Positions 1 through 7,863 are shown, counted from the stretch's first letter. The stretch is 11,032 nt of DNA from Temnopleurus reevesii (GCA_036244855.1 BQKZ01001920.1:56013-67044), one strand, 5' to 3'. Numbers and translations are program-made. Notes: generated from the sequence alone by a model not told the origin.

Positions 1-99
1 TTGTACAACATGTTCATGATATCATGTTTCTTTTTAAGTAGATTTGAAGACAAAATTTGGCGATAAAAATATTCGCTTTTACCAAAACTATACTTGGGC
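1..99 (-). mobile_element. End of a TIR DNA transposon (copy A, cut by window edge)
   Basis: Bases 1-99 are a near-identical reverse complement of 6002-6101, the left end of copy B, ending in the same terminal inverted repeat (ttaccaaaactatacttggg). The rest of copy A lies before the window. Both this end and the right end of copy B are followed by TTTAA, which could be part of the target or of the element. No coding capacity is visible, so it is probably a nonautonomous element. Confidence 0.75.
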
Positions 100-112
100 T
101 TTAAATATCCCT

Positions 113-620
113 ACATATTGGTGTTGAAATCTGAACAGGCTTACAAAATAATGCACAGATGCCAACCGTTCAGGAATATACATGAAGTGTATTTGCATGT
201 CAGAAATTCATGGTTTTTATCACAAATGAATTACTGAGTATGATTATGGTTATCACGTTATCTCTCTATTTTGTTCAGCATTATTCACATTTTAATCTTG
301 ACCTTAATGCATATTCCGTAACGGTTGGCATCCCTGAATGGTTTGATTTTTTATGCTTGCACATTTCAGAGATGCCAGCCCTCCCGGAATATGCAAGAAG
401 AAATTTTCATGTTTTTTTACGAAAACTGAATTGCTGACAGTAATAGGTATTTTTGTCATGTTATCTCTCACTTTTGTTCAACTTCAGCATTATTCTCATT
501 TTTATTTTTTCCCTTAATGCATATTCCGTAACAATTGGCTTCCCTGAATGATTTGATTTTTTATGTTTGCATATTTCAGCGATGCCAGCCCTTTCAGAAT
601 ATGTAATAGGATAAAAATGT
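113..620. repeat. Tandem repeat, period about 212 bp, 2-2.5 copies
   Basis: The landmark gatgccaaccgttcaggaat at 158 recurs in diverged form at 371 and 581 (periods 213 and 210). Other shared blocks are cttaatgcatattccgtaac (302 and 513) and the ttgattttttatg block (342 and 553). A related single block occurs at 3597-3650 (gccaaccattccggaatatt), so the unit is part of a dispersed family. The open frames here on both strands follow the repeat and show no coding character. Confidence 0.7.
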
Positions 621-1053
621 GAAGCATCAAACAGCTGAAACAAATATGGGAGAAAGCATGCAAATATTTGGCTCAGCTGTTGTATGATTAACATTTTGAT
701 GGAAATAAGCCTTGGCGGCTTTCATAGGTTATCCAGTCATGTATGTTGCTACTGACGAATAAATCAAATCAAATAAAAAATATATATCATACACATTCTG
801 AAATGGTTTGCATATATGATATATAAATTAAATTATATCTCATCTATGAATATTCATGAGCTATCAAGCTATATGATTGGTCGATGGGAGCAAACATGCT
901 TTCATATAGTTCAACTAGTAAAAAAGCCACCTGTGCCGTGACTGAGTGGGTACCGACTGAGTGTGACAGTGAATGACTGTGTCTGAGTACGGTTGAGCGG
1001 AGTATCTGAGTAAGTTGTAGGCCTACTTTTTACCTCTTTTTAAGAGATATAAA
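621..1053. other. AT-rich spacer with no recognised gene
   Basis: It holds a short inverted pair (cagctgaaacaaatat against atatttggctcagctg near 640-680), then a tail-like run ending aaatcaaatcaaataaaaaa near 760-780 that resembles a retrotransposon 3' end. AT-rich dinucleotide sequence follows to 850, then a short stretch of 'gactgag(t)' near-repeats at 938-1015. No splice-flanked coding segment matching the helicase C-terminus was found. Confidence 0.5.
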
Positions 1054-1187
1054 TCAAATATCCCGAACAGTTACTTCGAAAGTATATTGGAATTATAATT
1101 CTTTGGATGGGCTAGGAAAGAAAACTATGCTAGCCCATCCTCAGAAATATAATTCCAATATACTTTCTCAGAGGTCGGGATATTTGA
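1054..1187. repeat. Long inverted repeat (hairpin), about 134 bp
   Basis: The left arm 1054-1115 contains tcaaatatcccga, agtatattggaattat and ggatgggctag. The right arm 1130-1187 contains their complements ctagcccatcc, ataattccaatatact and tcgggatatttga in mirrored order, around a 14-base loop. The outer, middle and loop-proximal blocks are perfect, with short mismatched parts between. It could be a MITE or a foldback element. The transcript of either strand would form a long hairpin. Confidence 0.8.
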
Positions 1188-1582
1188 GTATTATAAAGTA
1201 AGGAGCTATTGATTGGAGTCAGTCAATTTTTAGTTTACACTTTTTTTTAGTTTTTCCTTGGAAATCATATTAAAGCAAAAAAATGGTTCAGATGCCAAAG
1301 ACAAACTGACCCACTGAAAATGTTGTTGTTGTTTTTCATTGAAATAAAAAATATCACAGTAAAATAAGCTTCAGATATGATGCAAATACCGGTACCCATT
1401 GTGTAAAAACGCATAAATTCATTAAATCTACAGTCAAACCCATCTCGGCGGTCACCTGTCTATAGTGACTACCTGTCTACATTGGCAACCCAAATTGGTT
1501 CCCTCAAGATGAAAATGTCTCTTATCTAACCTTTCTATAGCAGTCACCTGCCGACAGTGGCCACTTTGTCTGTTTCCATAAT

Positions 1583-1705
1583 GCCCTAGTCACATAGAAG
1601 CCTGGAACCGACATGATTCACCACGACTTTGGAGAAATTTAACTGTCAACTTAACAAAGAGTCATGTCCAATCGTGTTGCTTCTGGGCCTCTATGTGACT
1701 GGGGC
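1583..1705. mobile_element. MITE-like element with 20-bp terminal inverted repeats
   Basis: Ends are gccctagtcacatagaagcc (1583-1602) and ggcctctatgtgactggggc (1686-1705), inverted repeats with two mismatches in 20. It is 123 bp long, has no coding capacity, and splits the surrounding repeat cluster. Target-site duplication is not clear. Confidence 0.75.
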
Positions 1706-1744
1706 TTTAGATGGACACTATAGAAAAGTTTGTCTGTATCACTC

Positions 1745-1804
1745 ATCAGTGATGACAAGACCGAGATTGGCTTGAGTCACGGCTACGCTCATCTAGTTTT
1801 AATC
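1745..1804 (-). pseudogene. Decayed duplicate of the motif VI exon end
   Basis: About 60 bp align without gaps to 2035-2094 of the real motif VI exon at a fixed offset of 290 bp, with roughly 85-90 percent identity by eye. On the minus strand the matching frame reads D, stop, N, stop, then MSVAVTQANLGLVIT, against DENQMNVALTRAKLGLVII. GAA became TAA and CAG became TAG. The motif VI arginine became glutamine, and the donor gtaagtgat became atgagtgat. It cannot be a functional exon. It is embedded in a repetitive 'cacctgtctatag' sequence, which may have carried or captured it. Confidence 0.8.
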
Positions 1805-2036
1805 TCACCTGTCTATGGAGGTCATCTGCATATAGTGGCCACTTTTTCTGTTTCCATTAAGTGGCCACTATAGAAAGGTTCATCTATATCACTAGTCTGT
1901 ATCACCTGCCCACTTGACAACTACTGCTATAGCCGGGTAATAATATTAAATAATTTGTCTCGCAACTCTGAATAGGTGACTAGAGGGATAACGTGTTTAA
2001 ATGTCATATATTATCATTATTATTATCATCACTTAC

Positions 2037-2204
2037 CGATGATGACAAGACCGAGTTTGGCTCGAGTCAAGGCTACATTCATCTGGTTTTCATCGTTGAT
2101 GAAACCAAGATGTTTCTTCTGCCAACCTCTACTTGGTTTCTCCTCAATCTCAATCAGGGGTTTAGAGCGCACAGTTGAGAGCACAACATAGTCCCATTCG
2201 CTAC
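2037..2204 (-). CDS. HELZ2-like helicase, exon with motifs V and VI
   Basis: A 168-nt exon follows acceptor gtgtaacag, completes the glycine codon of KSQG, and reads SEWDYVVLSTVRSKPLIEIE, then EKPSRGWQKKHLGFINDENQ, then MNVALTRAKLGLVIIG. It holds the rest of motif V and motif VI (NVALTRAK). The motif VI arginine is the ATPase arginine finger of SF1 helicases. W-KK-LGF--D-NQ-NVA-TRA is characteristic of the HELZ2 C-terminal helicase. The exon ends one base into the next codon at a perfect donor, gtaagtgat, so at least one more exon is needed for the C-terminus; none was recognised between here and base 1. A 60-bp decayed copy of this exon's end sits 290 bp further downstream. Confidence 0.95.
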
Positions 2205-2370
2205 CTGTTACACAAACGACAATGCCAGGACTTAAATGAATCAATTACAATGTATGTGTTATGCGCTATATAATACAATGCTATGTATGCACTGTATATG
2301 CGCTATATATATCTGCAGCTAGTCCAGATCACTTGTGCAAGGCTGATCTGTGGAAAACTCCAAAATTTCA

Positions 2371-2773
2371 CGGATATCCCCTCTCTTGCGAGATCTGCAC
2401 TGGCTGCCAATACGTCAAAGGATTTCATTTAATATATTATTGATCGTGTATAAATCCCTTACAGGTCAAGCCCCTAGTTATCTCAAGGAACTGTCATAAT
2501 TACAAGACTCAGAAACACACTCATAACCTTCGAAGCACACAAGACAATCTACTGCTACAGACAACAACACATAAAACAAAAGTCAGAGCATTTGCATGTG
2601 CAGCTCCCAAACTCTGGAATACACTCCCCTTTGAAATACGGAATTCATCTTCACTGGACATCTTCAAAGAAAAACTAAAAACACATCTTTGCAATAATTT
2701 GGTGAGTACAACAAAAAAAAGATTGTGCACCTATTGTGCACGTCATCAGTTGCCAATTTGTCAAAATAACTAA
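2371..2773 (+). mobile_element. Non-LTR retrotransposon fragment: C-terminal end of reverse transcriptase ORF (CR1/Jockey-like), broken
   Basis: The first frame from 2371 reads ISPLLRDLHWLPIRQRISFN, then ILLIVYKSLTGQAPSYLKEL, to a stop at 2497. After a frameshift the frame from about 2519 reads HNLRSTQDNLLLQ, then KVRAFACAAPKLWNTLPFEI, then RNSSSLDIFKEKLKTHL, to a stop at 2771. LHWLP-R-RI-FKILL-VYKSL-G-APSYL and AFA-AAPKLWN-LP-EIR-SSSL--FK--LKTHL are hallmark C-terminal sequences of CR1/Jockey-group LINEs. It is on the plus strand, opposite to the helicase gene, in the intron between the last two exons. It is truncated at the 5' end, frameshifted and not functional. Confidence 0.88.
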
Positions 2774-3142
2774 ACATGCATAACTTTCTTATTTGTTTTC
2801 TGATTTTGTTTGTTCTATTCCTTGTCTGCTCCTGTTGAAGAAATATTATTTTGGGGTAGACTCTTCTTTTAAACTTCTTTACTAGTATTTTCCCTGTATA
2901 GCAAGTTTGTCTCCTTAAATAGATAGATCTAAATATCACCTGAAACTCTACAGTAACAGTACCAAAGGGGTCCTGATTAATGAAACACTGGTAATAATAG
3001 TTATACTGTCATTGTCAAGCCTTTCAATAGGATACCCTTTGAATTGCTGCTATGTCGGGATTTCTTCACCTTCATTCGGCCACGGTCACTCTGTGAAAAT
3101 ACAGACAATATGACAGTCATGATAACAAAAAAAGCTTTTCAC
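2774..3142. other. Intron sequence with nothing recognised
   Basis: AT-rich intron between the retrotransposon fragment and the 5' splice site at 3142. It probably includes the 3' untranslated remains of the retrotransposon. No exon, repeat or RNA gene is recognised. Confidence 0.5.
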
Positions 3143-3305
3143 CTTGGCTTTTGACCACAGTGCTGACTTTGATCTCCTGAAGTTGCGGGTTATCGTCTTC
3201 ACGAAGCCTCTCTTCAATCTGCGCACACTGAAGTCGGTACTGCGACAAGATCACGATCTGATTGGGCGACACCCCTCTGCGGATCATCTCTCGGACTGTT
3301 CTCAT
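3143..3305 (-). CDS. HELZ2-like helicase, exon leading into motif V
   Basis: A 163-nt exon follows acceptor gtgacccattcag and begins in phase 0. It reads MRTVREMIRRGVSPNQIVIL, then SQYRLQCAQIEERLRE, then IKVSTVVKSQ, and ends one base into the glycine codon at donor gtgaaaag. The opening ATG is an internal methionine and not a start codon: the preceding exon joins as EIRHV-MRTVREM, as expected for this family. I-ILSQYRLQ corresponds to the 'I-VLTPYNAQ' stretch, and VSTVVKSQG is the first half of motif V, which senses nucleotide and nucleic acid. The donor is weaker than the others in the gene. Confidence 0.94.
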
Positions 3306-3672
3306 CTGAATGGGTCACAAAAGTGGATAAAATGTTTGGATTACAAAATCAACAAGTTCACAAATCAAACTTCTCTTCTTTCGAAATTCCCCAAACTTTT
3401 TTGTGTGAAAGAATTTCGAAGTTGGATAGAATTTTTCAAGATATCCATATCAAATGTCTATTGATCCTCACAACAAACTGACTGAGTTAAATGGTTCTGA
3501 AATGGTGAATTTCGTCCTTGCTTTGTGGGTGAGGAAAAAAACTTTTCTTCCTGATTGTCACGCATAAGTAAAAACTAAAATCCTGTTCTCTCTTTGCCAA
3601 CCATTCCGGAATATTAATGAGGTGTATTTTCATATGAATTCAAAGCTTTCCTTAAAAGTGTAGGACTGATCT
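3306..3672. other. Intron sequence with one dispersed repeat block
   Basis: Apart from the block at 3597-3650 (gccaaccattccggaatatt and aggtgtattttcatatgaat), related to the 212-bp tandem repeat at 113-620, nothing is recognised. Confidence 0.5.
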
Positions 3673-3821
3673 GGGCCCCGTAACATAAAGGTTTGCAATT
3701 AATTGCTAATCTGATAGCGATTGATATCAATCACAAGTCTATGGCAAATCATGTACTAAAGTTTGCAATTGATTGCAAAATCAAATAGCGATTAATCGCA
3801 AACCTTTATGTTACGGGGCCC
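3673..3821. mobile_element. Palindromic MITE, GGGCCCCGTAACATAAAG family
   Basis: The terminal repeats gggccccgtaacataaaggt and its exact complement acctttatgttacggggccc extend as inverted repeats for 24 perfect bases and continue imperfectly inward (gcaattaattgc against gcgattaatcgc). Total length is 149 bp with no coding capacity. TGATC occurs at both flanks (ctgatct before, tgatcag after), a possible target-site duplication. It lies in the intron upstream of the motif V exon. Confidence 0.85.
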
Positions 3822-3838
3822 TGATCAGATCGCCAACC

Positions 3839-3987
3839 AGGGCGGTGTTTCACCAAGATAAGAAAGACTGGTATCAGATCTTCCGCTGAATGCGCGTAAT
3901 AGTGTGAACCATTACGCGCAAGAAGGGATACCAGTCGATCTTAAAGTCATTCTTAAAGTCTTTCTTATCTTGGTGAAACACTACCCT
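3839..3987. mobile_element. Palindromic MITE, GTGTTTCACCAAG family (copy 1)
   Basis: The ends agggcggtgtttcaccaaga and tcttggtgaaacactaccct form terminal inverted repeats of about 30 bp with two mismatches. Inside there are nested inverted pairs (ctggtatc/gataccag and tgcgcgtaat/attacgcgca), so the whole 149-bp element can fold on itself. It is 17 bp from the preceding MITE and related to the element at 4522-4693. Confidence 0.85.
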
Positions 3988-4220
3988 GATCGGATGGATG
4001 GAATTGATCGATCTACAATGTATTTAGTTCTATGGACGATAGACAGATGTGGAGGACCATAGTTGCCAACGCCAAAAGGTAGGGCCAGCCATGATGAATA
4101 TGTTTAATTAGACATTCATTTTAGGGGACAAGCATCTCACAAGCAGTGCTTCTTGCTGGTTCCAATTTCACTTTACTTATTCTCTTTCAATGACATATCT
4201 GTACTTCTAAGTTTAAATTC

Positions 4221-4440
4221 TTTTCTTATTTGATGTATCGATAAATATGGTTGTTTGGATGAAAAATGAAATAAAACAAATCTTGAATCTTGAATATGAA
4301 GGGCTGAGAGTATGGTTATTATTGTTGTGTTTCTCTCACTTTTGTTCAGTTTTCAATTAATTTTGACCTCTTTTCTTATTTGATGTCTAAAAAAATAGTG
4401 TTGTTTGGATGAAAAATGAAATAAAACAAATCTTGAATCT
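4221..4440 (+). repeat. Tandem duplicate of a retrotransposon-like 3' tail, period 150 bp
   Basis: ttttcttatttgatgt occurs at 4221 and 4371, and the block ttgtttggatgaaaaatgaa through aaaacaaatcttgaatctt starts at 4251 and 4401, giving an exact period of 150. The ending aataaaacaaatcttgaatct looks like the polyadenylation signal and (TGAATCT)-type tail of a CR1/Jockey-like LINE. Some 100-150 bp before 4221 may also belong to that 3' end. No coding remains are recognised. Confidence 0.6.
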
Positions 4441-4521
4441 TAAACATGAAGGTCTGAGAGTTTGGTTACTTTTGTTATGTTTCTCTCACTATTAATAATT
4501 TTAACCTCATGAATATACTCC

Positions 4522-4693
4522 AGGGTGGTGTTTCACCGAATCGTTCTTAATGTTACGCATGACTGTAAGCAAGACTGGAGTACTTTAACGAGTGTAATAC
4601 GCGTAAGACTCTCGTTCATTCAGCACAAGAACTGATATTAGTCGTGCGTAAAGTCGTTCTTAAAGCCTTTCGTGACTTGGTGAAACATCACTC
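4522..4693. mobile_element. MITE, GTGTTTCACC family (copy 2), next to a splice donor
   Basis: The left end agggtggtgtttcaccgaat and right end cttggtgaaacatcactcgg are inverted repeats of the same type as the element at 3839-3987, and the inside shares cgttcttaa, acgcgtaa and taaagtcgttcttaaag blocks. It is more diverged than copy 1. Its right end stops about 30 bp from the 5' splice site of the exon at 4951-4724. Confidence 0.78.
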
Positions 4694-4723
4694 GGAACAG
4701 TGGGCATCTCTGCAGATACATAC

Positions 4724-4951
4724 CACATGCCTGATCTCCGCTTTGTTGCTCTTCGACATCTCGTTGCCCTCGTCCGACATCACAGAGAGCATTTCCTCTC
4801 GTCCACTCACGTGGCAGAAGACTCTGGGCGTGGCCCCGTTGTTAGGCCACATGCTGCGGATAGGGTCGCGACCGCGCCTTCTCACCGAATCAGCTGTCTT
4901 TAGCTTGTTGTCGTAGAAAGCCTTCGATGGAAATTTGCAAATCTCCGCATG
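4724..4951 (-). CDS. HELZ2-like helicase, exon following QYRM (RecA-like domain 2 start)
   Basis: A 228-nt, phase 0-0 exon (76 codons) follows the acceptor tatcttttgcag. It starts HAEICKFPSKAFYDNKLKTA, so that the join with the preceding exon gives QYRMH-EICKFPS, the usual helicase sequence at this point. It then holds a basic loop (VRRRGRDP), then PRVFCHVSGREEMLSVMSDE and GNEMSKSNKAEIRHV, before the donor gtatgtat. The S-DEGNEMSKSNKAE segment is the conserved stretch that leads to the region between motifs IV and V in HELZ2 and UPF1. The exon is GC-richer than the surrounding intron. A MITE of the GTTTCACC type ends about 30 bp beyond the donor. Confidence 0.95.
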
Positions 4952-4954
4952 CTG

Positions 4955-6001
4955 CAAAAGATAGAACTTATAAATCTACATTCATCTACAGCCAATGAGG
5001 ATATAGTACGAATATATGACCTACTAGCCTTGAGATACATACCAGATATATTTTCCAAGCCACTCATATATTTTTTAATCACACATGAAATAAGATCTGG
5101 ATCTCATCCTCTCGTAATCCTCGTTAACTCTTCTTGTGTTCCGCTCACAGAAAAGATCATCAAGGCGCTGATTCCGTTCGCAAAAACTCACATACACGCG
5201 ATTCCCCATCGACCGATATTAATACACTAAAACTCCATAGGGAGAAGTCTGATCTGGGTCTGAATGTCTACAACTATGCAAGAATGTATTGTATTGTAAG
5301 GTGGGAACGTACTTGATATAGGAACCTATTGTTCGAAAAAAATAAATAAACAGAATACACAGGAAGTTCACTGCCAAGGAAATCAATAACCTCAAGGGAC
5401 TGTCTATTGTTATGCATCCAAGTTAGTCTTGGCAACTTGACCAGTTTCATTTACCCCAAAGTAGTGCCACCATCACAAGATTCCCTGGCTATTACACAAA
5501 GAGTTAACGAACCCCCAGTTTGTAGGTGCAAAACCTTCTAAATTCGTACACAGTTATATTTAGGCATGTAAAGCAATTTGTCAATACCACAGCTTGTTTC
5601 ACATCAATTTCTGCATCTTGAACATTGCAAATCTATACCTTTAAAGACGTGGCGACACAACATTCAGAAGGCGTGGCCTAGCCGCAGCCATTTTGATTAC
5701 AAGGGTTGGCGAACAGAAAAATCATGGCATTTTCAACCTGGAATAGCGAGCAAGCAATTTATTTCACTAGCTTGCAGCTCAGCAATTGCATACATATGTG
5801 TTTTTTTTCATATTTTTTAGAAAAATCAAAGCTGAAGAGGGGATGAATCAAAGTTACACGTGACGACAACTCGGATCGGATATTTGTATGAAGTGTTCCG
5901 AGTGTCTGAGCTTGGCAAGGTGCGTAAGCAAGGAAATTTTCAAATATCGTTGTTGCCAATACCCAACACGCCGTCCGTTTGCACTCGCAACCGGAAGTCA
6001 T
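4955..6001. other. Intron sequence with no recognised gene
   Basis: Two stretches are richer in GC and CpG than the rest: about 5095-5220 and about 5640-5710 plus 5855-6000. On the minus strand 5212-5078 is open for 44 codons starting MGNRVYVSFCERNQR, but no family is recognised and inserting it between QYRM and HAEIC would break a conserved helicase junction. The stretch 5855-6000 contains cacgtgac (E-box core) and ccggaagt (ETS core) just before the transposon at 6002. It may be a dispersed repeat or a regulatory stretch; the sequence alone cannot decide. Confidence 0.4.
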
Positions 6002-6508
6002 GCCCAAGTAAAATTTTGGTAAAAGCGAATATTTTTATCATCAAATTTTGTCTTCAAATCTATTAAAATAGACACATAGTATCATGAACATGTTGCACAA
6101 TAGATTGTGCAAAAAATGAACAAGTTTTGGAAAAGTTATAACATAAAATGTGCAAAATATTATAGCATTGTGTCCCCAGACACTAATTCAATATTTTCTT
6201 TCTTGATAAACGACAACTTCTCATGTACAGAATTGGATGAAAAGTTCAGAATTTAATCTTTGTGTATTCCTTTTTATCATGCTTTTGCAAAATCTTGGAA
6301 ATGCTTTTGTATATAATTATTGTATTGTAATTATTGTTATAACCAAGAGAGGGGACTAAATATGATTTAACGGTCGAATTCAAATTTTCAAAAGAATCAG
6401 CTCGTAAAAAAATATGCTATGGTCTCAAAATGTGTATAAGAATTATATGTCATGATAAACATCACAGAAATTTACATTTCTTAATCTTTACCAAAACTAT
6501 ACTTGGGC
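6002..6508. mobile_element. Nonautonomous TIR DNA transposon, complete copy B (507 bp)
   Basis: The element begins gcccaagtaaaattttggt and ends accaaaactatacttgggc; the two ends are inverted repeats over about 23 bp with two mismatches. The inside is AT-rich with no long open frame and no transposase motif. A second, partial copy of its left end is at 1-99 in inverted orientation. I could not identify a convincing target-site duplication. It sits in the intron between the QYRM exon and the next exon, 30 bp from the 5' splice site. Confidence 0.75.
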
Positions 6509-6538
6509 TTTAATAAAGAGAAACAACTATCTACCCAC

Positions 6539-6641
6539 CATCCTGTACTGGATCGTGAGCATCTCAGCTTTCTCCTTGTACTTCTCCAAGAGGGAGATGT
6601 CCATTCCAAGATTCTTCGCATTCGGTTCTGTGATTATAGAT
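6539..6641 (-). CDS. HELZ2-like helicase, exon with motif IV (QYRM)
   Basis: A 103-nt exon follows the acceptor tttctatttcatcag. Its first base completes the arginine codon left open by the preceding exon (QL-R), so the join is in frame. It reads SIITEPNAKNLGMDISLLEK, then YKEKAEMLTIQYRM, and ends after ATG in phase 0 at donor gtgggtag. LG-D-SLLEKY and MLTIQYRM are the standard continuation of motif III in HELZ2/UPF1 proteins. The QYRM arginine takes part in nucleotide binding. The exon is too short to stand out as an open frame and was found by reading the minus strand between the neighbouring exons. A 507-bp transposon with terminal inverted repeats ends 30 bp beyond its donor. Confidence 0.93.
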
Positions 6642-6689
6642 CTGATGAAATAGAAATTAAACAAAAATAACGTTTATTTCTTCTTATCC

Positions 6690-6947
6690 TCCTGCCGGGC
6701 AATGCTTTTCCATAGGCTCCCTCCACTTATCACTTGACTTTTATAATTGATCAGTTTTGTTGAAAAAGAAGAAAGATATGTTGAATATCTTTTTATTTTT
6801 TTTTCTATACATGCTTATACTAAATATCTTTTATTGCTTTATATCTTTTATTTTACATTGTATTGTTTTGTTTCGTTTCTTTACATGTATTATATCATGA
6901 TTTGTGATTTGTGGAAAATAAAAATGAAATGAAATTGAATTTGAACT
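6690..6947 (+). mobile_element. Probable LINE 3' end with AT-rich UTR and tail
   Basis: A T-rich stretch ends in gtggaaaataaaaatgaaat followed by gaaattgaatttgaac, which is the usual form of a non-LTR retrotransposon 3' terminus (polyadenylation-like signal followed by a GAAATTGAA-type tail). No confident protein remains are present. It lies in the intron between the motif II/III exon and the QYRM exon, immediately before another LINE fragment. Confidence 0.45.
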
Positions 6948-6958
6948 AGTTTAGGAAA

Positions 6959-7440
6959 AATTTATTACTCCAAATATAGAAGAGTACTGGAATAAGCTTT
7001 TTGCTACAGAAATAAATTGGGCAGAGATCTGGAAGAGAAAAGTATCTAAGATCAAGGATCTTCGATTAGCACATTTACAAATTACAAACTATTATACGAA
7101 CTTCATATGTCAAATGAATATTTGTGTCGTTGGAATTTGATAAATTCTTCTTCGTGCTATGAATGCCAGTGCTTAGAAAACTACTATCATTTGTTTTGTG
7201 AATGTCCTGTTTCAATAATATTTTGGAGTAAATTTAGTAATTTTTGTTCCAGAACCAATTTAATCCAGACGGCCAGAAAAGTTGAATATGAGGACACAGA
7301 TGATGGAAATAACTTGCAGGATTCATCTGTTTATAATGTGTTGGTAACTTTAGGCGCTTTTGCTATTTTATTTTGTTTTTTCGTGAAAAAAGAAAAATTA
7401 ATTTCGTGCACATTTTTGAGAGTTTTGTAGGAGAAGTGAG
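6959..7440 (+). mobile_element. Non-LTR retrotransposon fragment: C-terminal zinc-knuckle region (L1/Tx1-like), frameshifted
   Basis: The frame from 6959 reads EEYWNKLFATEINWAEIWKR, then KVSKIKDLRLAHLQITNYYT. After a one-base shift the frame from 7107 reads MSNEYLCRWNLINSSSCYEC, then QCLENYYHLFCECPVSIIFW, then SKFSNF. The pattern CYEC-x9-H-x4-C with the following P--IIFW is the C-terminal CCHC motif of LINE ORF2 proteins, and W--IW---- --K--RL-HLQ-- upstream is the usual context. A second shift may follow near 7370. It is a dead 5'-truncated copy in an intron, opposite in strand to the helicase gene. The clade assignment is tentative. Confidence 0.78.
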
Positions 7441-7520
7441 ATGGAGATCAAAAGCTCTGAACTCATTTTTTTCCCCTTTATTATCGTTATTGCCATCAAA
7501 TATTAATAAATTAACAAATG

Positions 7521-7637
7521 AGGTGTTGCTACGAAGTATACAAAAGCGCAGAAAGTGTGCAAATGAAAAATACAAGTTCCAATTTGCAACTGATTAGCAG
7601 TTGACTTGTGATCATTCACAACTTTGTAGCAACACCC
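7521..7637. mobile_element. MITE-like inverted-repeat element, GGTGTTGCTAC ends
   Basis: ggtgttgctacgaag at 7522-7536 and ctttgtagcaacacc at 7622-7636 are inverted repeats with one mismatch in 15, flanked by a and cc. The element is about 115 bp and contains caatttgcaactgattagca and ttgacttgtgatcattcaca. No coding capacity and no clear target duplication. It lies just after the LINE fragment. Confidence 0.6.
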
Positions 7638-7863
7638 CCTAAGATAGATTAAATTGATCTGAATTAACCCTGCCTCCTGTCTGTGGGACACCTAAAAATA
7701 ACGGCTATAATGTACGCTCTTTTTTGTGAAGGAACAAGTTCAATTGCAAATGTTTGTTTGAAGAAGGATTTTAATAATGAGGGAGAATTATTTTCTTGCA
7801 CATTAAAACATCAAAAAGAAGATTGACAAAAATGAGAAATGACAAAAAAAAAAAAAAGAAAAC
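7638..7863. other. AT-rich intron sequence, nothing recognised
   Basis: No repeat structure or coding sequence is recognised, apart from an A run at 7845-7858 just before the SINE. Confidence 0.45.

Larger units (their letters stand above)
1433..1945. repeat. Degenerate 'cacctgtctatagtggccac' repeat cluster
   Basis: Diverged copies of a short unit (cacctgtctatagtg, and gtggccactatagaaagg in the opposite sense) recur at about 1454, 1548, 1712, 1806, 1830, 1860 and 1905. The cluster is interrupted by a MITE (1583-1705) and by a fragment of the motif VI exon (1745-1804). It lies downstream of the last recognised exon. No gene is seen in it. Confidence 0.6.

Noticed and set aside
461..694. 77-codon minus-strand open frame
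   Set aside because: It follows the 212-bp tandem repeat and has no coding character or splice context.
3030..3092. Possible extra exon on the minus strand after acceptor gtctgtattttcacag
   Set aside because: The intron from the donor at 3142 would be only about 50 bases, the join gives an immediate stop, and the conserved KSQG-SEWDY junction is made by the exon at 2204.
3144..3464. 106-codon plus-strand open frame
   Set aside because: Antisense of the motif V exon extended by chance into intron; no family resemblance.
4644..4916. 90-codon plus-strand open frame over the 76-codon exon
   Set aside because: It is the antisense shadow of the helicase exon and its start lies in a MITE.
5078..5212. 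44-codon minus-strand open frame starting MGNRVYVSFCERNQR as an additional exon
   Set aside because: Placing it between QYRM and HAEIC would break a conserved motif; no matching splice signals or known family.
7373..7597. 74-codon plus-strand open frame as a gene
   Set aside because: Its first half is probably a frameshifted end of the LINE fragment and its second half runs into the inverted-repeat element at 7521-7637.
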